Shown here: positions 14,850-19,350 of the stretch, in pieces
Numbering within the stretch: position 1 is the first letter of the stretch
Layout of the letters: every line of letters begins with the position of its first letter
From: Desulfobacterales bacterium
GTDB lineage: Bacteria; Desulfobacterota; DSM-4660; Desulfatiglandales; JALVZP01
Direction of reading: 5' to 3'
Assembly (NCBI GenBank): GCA_027064285.1
Contig: JAMOPX010000049.1
Location: forward strand, 1 to 19,350
DNA length: 19,350 bases
Position numbers and translations under genes: made by a program
The notes under the pieces: model-generated
Database searches by the model: none
Seen by the model: only the letters and a program-made list of their open reading frames with translations
Told to the model about the DNA's origin: nothing

Positions 14850-15924
14850 TTGGCTTTTATTTTTTACAATTATCTTGCTAACCTGCATTAGCATAACAAA
14901 TATGTACAGTGCCACTCATGCCTTAGAAAAAGTGGGTATAAAGATATTTAAAAGACATATGTGCTGGTATGGAATCGGTTTTTTATTTTTCCTTCTCACA
15001 TTGCTCTTTGATTATAGGCATCTGAACAAGTGGGCTTATCATATCTATTTTTTTTCCATATTCCTGCTTATACTGGTGCTTGTGTGGGGAAAGATAAGCT
15101 CTGGATCACAAAGGTGGTTCAAGATAGGATTTATCTCATTTCAGCCATCTGAACTTGCAAAGATATCAGTTGCAATTTTGATCTCCCATATATTCAGTGA
15201 AATGCCGTTGAAAAAAGGATATACATTAAGAGAACTCTGGAAAATATTTCTTTTTACTGGGATCCCTTTTGTTTTGATCTTAAAAGAACCAGATTTAGGA
15301 ACAGCCCTTATTATTCTGATACTTTCTGGTACAGTAACCTTGCTGGCAGGTGTAAAGAAAAGCTCTCTTCTTATCCTTATAATAACAGGTCTTGTGCTTA
15401 CTCCTATTGTATGGACGCACCTCAAAGACTACCAAAAAAAGAGGGTGCTTACATTCATTAATCCAAACTTAGACCCTTTAGGATCAGGTTACCATATAAC
15501 ACAATCCAAGATAGCCATAGGATCTGGTATGATTTTTGGAAAAGGTTTTTTAAAAGGAAGTCAGTCAAGATTAAGATTTCTTCCTGAACAGCATACAGAC
15601 TTTATATTTTCTGTGTTTGCAGAAGAAAGAGGATTTGTGGGCTCACTTGCTCTTATATTTTTGTACTGCTGTCTGATTCTGAGAGGATTGAACATAGCCA
15701 AAAACTCAAGGGATAAATTCGGATCTTATTTAGCAGTAAGCATTTCAGTGCTTATGTTCTGGCAGATATTCATAAACATGGGTATGGTATCTGGAATACT
15801 ACCTGTTGTTGGAACACCGCTTCTTTTCATGAGCTATGGCGGCTCTTCTCTTGTCTTTACAATGATATCTGTAGGAATACTCATGAACATCCGGATGAGG
15901 AGATATATGTTCAATGGAGTATAA
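14818..15924 (+). CDS. rodA: Peptidoglycan glycosyltransferase RodA (SEDS family)
   Basis: This 368-residue polytopic protein has about ten membrane helices and the SEDS signatures: GFISFQPSELAKI (about 101-113), LKEPDLGTALII (about 155-166), and RFLPEQHTDFIFSVFAEERGFVG (about 258-280). A C-terminal GTPLLFMSYGGSSL completes the pattern. RodA polymerizes lipid II and works as a complex with PBP2. Its gene overlaps mrdA by 32 bp and the next gene by 11 bp. Neighbours make RodA more likely than FtsW. No motif is missing. Confidence 0.96.
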   Translation: MLDRRLIQNFDWLLFFTIILLTCISITNMYSATHALEKVGIKIFKRHMCWYGIGFLFFLLTLLFDYRHLNKWAYHIYFFSIFLLILVLVWGKISSGSQRWFKIGFISFQPSELAKISVAILISHIFSEMPLKKGYTLRELWKIFLFTGIPFVLILKEPDLGTALIILILSGTVTLLAGVKKSSLLILIITGLVLTPIVWTHLKDYQKKRVLTFINPNLDPLGSGYHITQSKIAIGSGMIFGKGFLKGSQSRLRFLPEQHTDFIFSVFAEERGFVGSLALIFLYCCLILRGLNIAKNSRDKFGSYLAVSISVLMFWQIFINMGMVSGILPVVGTPLLFMSYGGSSLVFTMISVGILMNIRMRRYMFNGV

Positions 15925-17299
15925 AAAAATAACCGAAGAAGACATAAGATTTATTCAAAATATAGTTGACAAAGATCGCATTTCTCAGGGGATTTCAAAT
16001 CTAAACCTACACTCTATTGACCAGTCTCATCACAAACCATCTCTTCCAGAACTTGTGATTTGGCCTATTAAGGAAGAAGAGGTGTCAGGGATACTTAAGT
16101 ATGCCAATGAAAGATTTATTCCTGTCACTGCATGGGGAGCAGGAACAAGTCTTGAGGGAAATTCTATTCCTGTAGATAAAGGGATTGTTTTGGACTTTTC
16201 TATGATGAACAGAATCATACAGATACGAGAAGAAGATTTTCAAGCAGATGTTCAGCCAGGTGTGATATATCAGGACTTAAACCATAAGCTCAGATATAAA
16301 GGACTGTTCTTTCCGCCAGATCCTGGAGCAAGGGCAAGCATAGGGGGAATGATAGCAAATAATGCGAGCGGGATAAGAAGTATAAGATATGGATCTACAA
16401 GAGAAAATGTGCTGAGGTTAAAGGTGGTATTGGCAAATGGACAAATAATAGAGCTGGGAAAAAACACTCAGAAGACCTCCTCAGGCTATGATCTTCTGAG
16501 GCTGTTTATAGGCTCTGAAGGAACTCTTGGGATAGTGGTTGAGGCAACTGTTAGGCTTAGAGGAATACCAGAGCATTTCAGCGCCTGTCTTGTATCTTTT
16601 AAAGATATATACTCTGCTTCTAAGGCAGTTTTTCAGATCATGAGAGCTGGTCTTGAGCCTGTGTGTCTTGAGATAATGGACTCAAACTGCATAAAAGTAG
16701 TAAACAGGATAAATGGATTGAATCTAAAGCATCTGCATACATTGATTATAGAGTTTCAGGGCTCAAGCAAGGAAGCACTTAAAGACTCAGTAGATATGTG
16801 CGAGCAGATATGCAAGGATCTTGGATATAAAGAATTTATCTTTGGGATAGAACGAGATGACTACAAAAGAATCATAGATGCAAGACATCTGCTGGGTGAA
16901 TCAATGAGAAAATACCATCCAGGGAGAGTGCATACTGTTACTGATGTTGCAGTTCCTATAAGCAGGTTCCCAGAGCTGATCTTATTTGCAGAAAAGCTTA
17001 CCAAAAACATAAAAATTCCAGCTTACATATTTGGTCATGCAGGTGAAGGAAACCTTCATTTAGCATTTATGGTAAAAGAAGAAGATTCTGAGGAGTGGCA
17101 TCTGGTAGATGAGATAAAAGATAAGGTTACAGATATGGCAATAAAACTTGGTGGCACCTGTACTGGAGAACATGGAGTAGGTATTGGAAAAAGAAAGTAT
17201 ATGGAAAAGGAGCATGGAGACAGTCTTTTTTGGATGAAAAAGATAAAGGAGCTTTTTGATCCCCATGGAATACTCAACCCAGGAAAGATCTTTCCTTAA
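15914..17299 (+). CDS. FAD-linked oxidase, D-lactate/glycolate dehydrogenase type (GlcD/LDHD family)
   Basis: The 461-residue protein has an N-terminal PCMH-type FAD domain. This contains VTAWGAGTSLEGNSIP (71-86) and PPDPGARASIGGMIANNASG (134-153), then SSGYDLLRLFIGSEGTLGIV (189-208). The C-terminal FAD-linked oxidase cap has GHAGEGNLHLAF (about 375-386) and GTCTGEHGVGIGKR near the end. This is the D-2-hydroxyacid dehydrogenase group (GlcD, LDHD, Dld-II). The substrate could be D-lactate, glycolate or another 2-hydroxyacid; sequence alone does not decide. No signal peptide, membrane helix or Fe-S partner such as GlcF is in the window, so the electron acceptor is unknown. The ATG overlaps rodA by 11 bp, with AGGAG 11 nt upstream, and the gene runs into the next one without a gap. 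Confidence 0.88.
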   Translation: MEYKKITEEDIRFIQNIVDKDRISQGISNLNLHSIDQSHHKPSLPELVIWPIKEEEVSGILKYANERFIPVTAWGAGTSLEGNSIPVDKGIVLDFSMMNRIIQIREEDFQADVQPGVIYQDLNHKLRYKGLFFPPDPGARASIGGMIANNASGIRSIRYGSTRENVLRLKVVLANGQIIELGKNTQKTSSGYDLLRLFIGSEGTLGIVVEATVRLRGIPEHFSACLVSFKDIYSASKAVFQIMRAGLEPVCLEIMDSNCIKVVNRINGLNLKHLHTLIIEFQGSSKEALKDSVDMCEQICKDLGYKEFIFGIERDDYKRIIDARHLLGESMRKYHPGRVHTVTDVAVPISRFPELILFAEKLTKNIKIPAYIFGHAGEGNLHLAFMVKEEDSEEWHLVDEIKDKVTDMAIKLGGTCTGEHGVGIGKRKYMEKEHGDSLFWMKKIKELFDPHGILNPGKIFP

Positions 17300-18434
17300 G
17301 ATACTGCACCTCTACAGCGACTGGAGGTGGACAGGCCCTGCAGAGCCAGTGCTTCAGATGTGTAAGGCATTAGCTCAGAGAGGACATGATGTAAGAATTG
17401 CATACAGAAATCCGCCAGTTCAGACCTCCAACAAAACCATAGCCCAGAGAGTAGCAGAGCTAAGAATAGCCGGGCTTACAAATTTTTCCTTGGACAGATA
17501 TATGAACCCTTTTAATACCCTGAAAGACCTGATACTTCTGCCCTTGTATCTGAAAAAAGAGAGATTTGACATATTGCATATGCACCTATCTCATGATCAT
17601 GCAATAGGCACCATATGTGCTTTGCCCTTGAGAAAAAAAAGACCAGTGCTTGTGAGAACATTTCATAAAAGATCTGTTTTGAAAAATACCCTGCTTAACC
17701 ACCTGCTTTTAAGCCACACAGATGCCTATCTCTTTTTTACAGAAGGCTTTAGAAAAAGATACATAGAGGATTTCCAGCTTGATCCAAACAGCACTTCTGT
17801 TCAGCCCATGAGTGTGGATCTAAAAAAATTTGATCCTCATAAAAAATACAAGAATATGAGAAAGGAATTTGGCATTCCAAAAGATGCTATTGTAATAGGA
17901 ACAGTGGGTAGATTCCAAAGATATAGGAGAATGGATTGGTTTTTAAAAGCAGCAAAGGAGATCATTAAAAGACATGAAAATGTGTATTTTTTGATCATTG
18001 GAAGATCCAGCCATATTAAAGAAACCGTGATAAACCCTATAAAAAGCTTAGGAATAGAGAAAAAGGCTATTTTGGCAGGATACAGAAGAGAAGACTATGT
18101 GGATACGCTTTTTTGTTTGGACATATTTACCCTTCTTATGCCCGGTTCAGATGGAACAGCAAGGGCATTGAGAGAGGCAATGGCAATGGGAAAGACATGT
18201 GTTGTTTCTGATTATGGAATGCTTCCTGAGATAGTGGATACAGGAAAAGCAGGAATTGTGGTTAAGGACGTGCCTTCCTTAGTTGAAGCATGGGATGAGT
18301 TGATAAAAAACCCGGATAAGATAAAAGAATTTGGAAATAGGGCAAGAAAATATGCTGTTAATATGTTTGATCTAAAAAGGACAGCACAGTTTTTAGAAAA
18401 CTTTTATCTAAAAATACTGGAGAAGATGAGATGA
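17265..18434 (+). CDS. GT-B fold glycosyltransferase (GT4-like)
   Basis: The protein is about 389 residues. An N-terminal Rossmann domain begins ILHLYSDWRWTGPAEPVLQ, containing the glycine/proline loop after strand 1. A C-terminal domain has IGTVGRFQRYRRMDWFL, FLIIGRSSH and LLMPGSDGTARALREAMAMGK. In GT4 enzymes the last motif is usually EGF....EA; here the first Glu is Asp (D-x7-E), while the second Glu and the following AMAMGK...PEIV are kept. The GT4 group transfers sugars from nucleotide donors to lipids or glycans; donor and acceptor are unknown. No membrane segment is seen. Starts considered were TTG 17256 (4 nt after AAGGAG) and ATG 17265 (13 nt after). Both lie inside the upstream gene, and conserved similarity begins near residue 12. 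The gene ends in an ATGA overlap with the cyclase. Confidence 0.82.
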   Translation: MEYSTQERSFLKILHLYSDWRWTGPAEPVLQMCKALAQRGHDVRIAYRNPPVQTSNKTIAQRVAELRIAGLTNFSLDRYMNPFNTLKDLILLPLYLKKERFDILHMHLSHDHAIGTICALPLRKKRPVLVRTFHKRSVLKNTLLNHLLLSHTDAYLFFTEGFRKRYIEDFQLDPNSTSVQPMSVDLKKFDPHKKYKNMRKEFGIPKDAIVIGTVGRFQRYRRMDWFLKAAKEIIKRHENVYFLIIGRSSHIKETVINPIKSLGIEKKAILAGYRREDYVDTLFCLDIFTLLMPGSDGTARALREAMAMGKTCVVSDYGMLPEIVDTGKAGIVVKDVPSLVEAWDELIKNPDKIKEFGNRARKYAVNMFDLKRTAQFLENFYLKILEKMR

Positions 18435-19057
18435 AGATAATAGACATATCTCTGCCAATAGAGGAAGGGATGGTAACTTATCCTGGAGATGCTCAGTTCT
18501 CAAAAACACCTGTCTGCACTATTGAAAGATCTGGATGCAACATGACAAAATTGATTTTTGGAACACACACGGGAACACACATAGATGCTCCTTTTCACTT
18601 TCTAAAAGATGGAGACCCAATAAATCAGATCCCTCTTTCCCATTTTATTGGACAGGCCCAGGTAATAGAAGTGAATGAGCAGGAAATTAACAGCATAGTT
18701 ATAAAGAAGCAGTTAAGAGATGGAGTAGAGCGGGTCCTGTTTAAGACCAGAAATTCAGAACTTTACAAAACAAAAACTTTTCTCAAAACCTATACCTATC
18801 TTACAGAAGACGGAGCCATTTTTTTAACAGAAGTAGGTATAAAGCTTGTAGGAATAGATTATATATCCATAGAAAAATTTGGAACCCCTGACTTTAAAGT
18901 GCATAAGATATTGTTTCAGAAAAATATATGTATTCTTGAAGGAATAAATCTTTCTCATGTAGCTCCTGGTATTTATACACTTATAGCTCTACCACTTAGA
19001 TTTAAAGGTCTGGATGGATCTCCTGTAAGAGCGGTTCTGATTTCGGGATACCGATGA
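18431..19057 (+). CDS. Metal-dependent cyclase / kynurenine formamidase-family hydrolase
   Basis: The 208-residue protein has the KynB/cyclase fold signature. It begins IIDISLPIEEGMVTYPGD and carries the metal-binding motif HTGTHIDAPFH (His46 in the GTH, then His50, Asp52 and His56). It ends with LEGINLSHVAPGIYTLIALPL, matching the family's GL.L..V..G.Y.L..LPL. Family members hydrolyse N-formylkynurenine, isatin or other amide/ester substrates. No tryptophan-degradation genes are near, so kynurenine formamidase activity is not implied. The ATG overlaps the glycosyltransferase stop (ATGA), with GGAG 8 nt upstream, which means coupled translation. It is the last gene of the forward block. Confidence 0.85.
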   Translation: MKIIDISLPIEEGMVTYPGDAQFSKTPVCTIERSGCNMTKLIFGTHTGTHIDAPFHFLKDGDPINQIPLSHFIGQAQVIEVNEQEINSIVIKKQLRDGVERVLFKTRNSELYKTKTFLKTYTYLTEDGAIFLTEVGIKLVGIDYISIEKFGTPDFKVHKILFQKNICILEGINLSHVAPGIYTLIALPLRFKGLDGSPVRAVLISGYR

Positions 19058-19214
19058 ACTACTCTGCCTTTACGAACAGAACTTTTTATAAGTGTCAAGA
19101 ATCATTCAGTAATTTTCGGTGAGTTTGGAAAGATAGTATTTATAAGCCAATCCACAAAAATGGCAATTATTTTTTCATAAAATTTGTTAAAAAAAGAGAT
19201 ATGGAGAAATCATC

Positions 19215-19234
19215 TAAGTAGTTATAAGTAGTTA
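19215..19234. repeat. Two tandem copies of a 10-mer
   Basis: TAAGTAGTTA occurs twice head to tail without a gap. With only two copies it may be a slippage product or a small binding site. No function is claimed. Confidence 0.7.
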
Positions 19235-19334
19235 TACCAATACTGCTTTAATACCCGTTTAAGAAATTTCCATATAATTTTATCATTAACAAATAAATGG
19301 CTGACTGACAGTTCCTTATAGAAAATTTATAAAG

Positions 19335-19350
19335 TAACAGGACTTACGCA
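19335..19350. repeat. Copy 2 of a 16-nt motif resembling an IS end, at the window edge
   Basis: TAACAGGACTTACGCA are the final 16 bases. The match to 6071-6086 and the non-coding setting suggest a repeated terminus, perhaps of an insertion sequence continuing beyond the window. Without the rest of the element this is only a candidate. Confidence 0.45.

Larger units (their letters stand above)
19058..19350. other. Non-coding 3' region after the cyclase gene
   Basis: No open frame of note and no clear terminator are visible in these 293 AT-rich bases. A weak TCTG...CAGA pair just before CTTTTT near 19065-19090 could form a poor hairpin. Other content is a perfect tandem pair of a 10-mer at 19215-19234 and an IS-end-like motif in the final 16 bases. 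The end of the operon transcript is not defined. Confidence 0.5.

Noticed and set aside
19060..19092. Terminator after the cyclase gene
   Set aside because: The only pairing is a 4-bp TCTG/CAGA stem before CTTTTT, too weak to call.
1..19350. CRISPR array, tRNA, prophage, defence island or intact transposon
   Set aside because: No regularly spaced repeats, tRNA-like cloverleaf with an invariant GTTCRANNC, phage structural gene or transposase motif was seen. The coding space is fully explained by housekeeping families.

Overview
The window is a 19.35 kb stretch of bacterial chromosome that is almost entirely coding. It is AT-rich, arginine is encoded mainly by AGA/AGG, ATA is common for isoleucine, and the proteins are rich in Lys, Glu and Ile. 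This style is typical of thermophilic or deep-branching bacteria. The cell envelope genes are Gram-negative in type: a YidC with a large periplasmic domain, a secreted HtrA/DegP protease, and a complete MreBCD-PBP2-RodA set. Gene content and layout suggest a Thermodesulfobacteriota/Desulfobacterota-like thermophile. That placement is an inference, since no rRNA or other strong phylogenetic marker is present.

Layout: (1) Positions 72-443 (+) hold a stand-alone receiver-domain response regulator that converges on the next cluster across a shared terminator hairpin. (2) Positions 481-5932 (-) hold a protein quality-control operon in the order dnaJ/cbpA-type co-chaperone, CbpM-like MerR-fold modulator, clpB disaggregase, htrA/degP protease. 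(3) A non-coding gap at about 5933-6252 holds a probable promoter for that operon, a terminator for the next one, and fragments that look like insertion-sequence ends. (4) Positions 6253-10663 (-) hold the classic rpmH-rnpA-yidD-yidC-jag-mnmE cluster (ribosomal protein L34, RNase P protein, membrane insertion, RNA binding, tRNA modification). The 44-codon rpmH gene at 10529-10663 is included. (5) A 134-bp divergent intergenic region carries an rpmH promoter and a perfect 13-nt palindrome. (6) Positions 10798-15924 (+) hold mreB-mreC-mreD-mrdA-rodA, the rod-shape elongation machinery. (7) Positions 15914-19057 (+) continue without a gap into an FAD-linked D-lactate/glycolate-type dehydrogenase, a GT-B glycosyltransferase and a metal-dependent cyclase/kynurenine-formamidase-family hydrolase. 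(8) Positions 19058-19350 are non-coding and end exactly in a motif that also occurs, 13 of 16 bases identical, in the gap of region 3.

The genes form three co-directional blocks: protein folding and proteolysis, translation plus membrane insertion, and cell-wall elongation with three appended metabolic genes. Adjacent genes commonly overlap by 1 to about 40 bp, so translational coupling is likely. Several genes start at non-ATG codons: dnaJ at GTG, yidD and mreC at TTG, and possibly mreD at ATT.

I see no CRISPR array, tRNA, rRNA, phage gene, defence system or intact transposase, and no clearly new biological system. The observations most worth checking are the mreD start, the appended trio after rodA, the palindrome between rpmH and mreB, and the shared IS-end-like motif.
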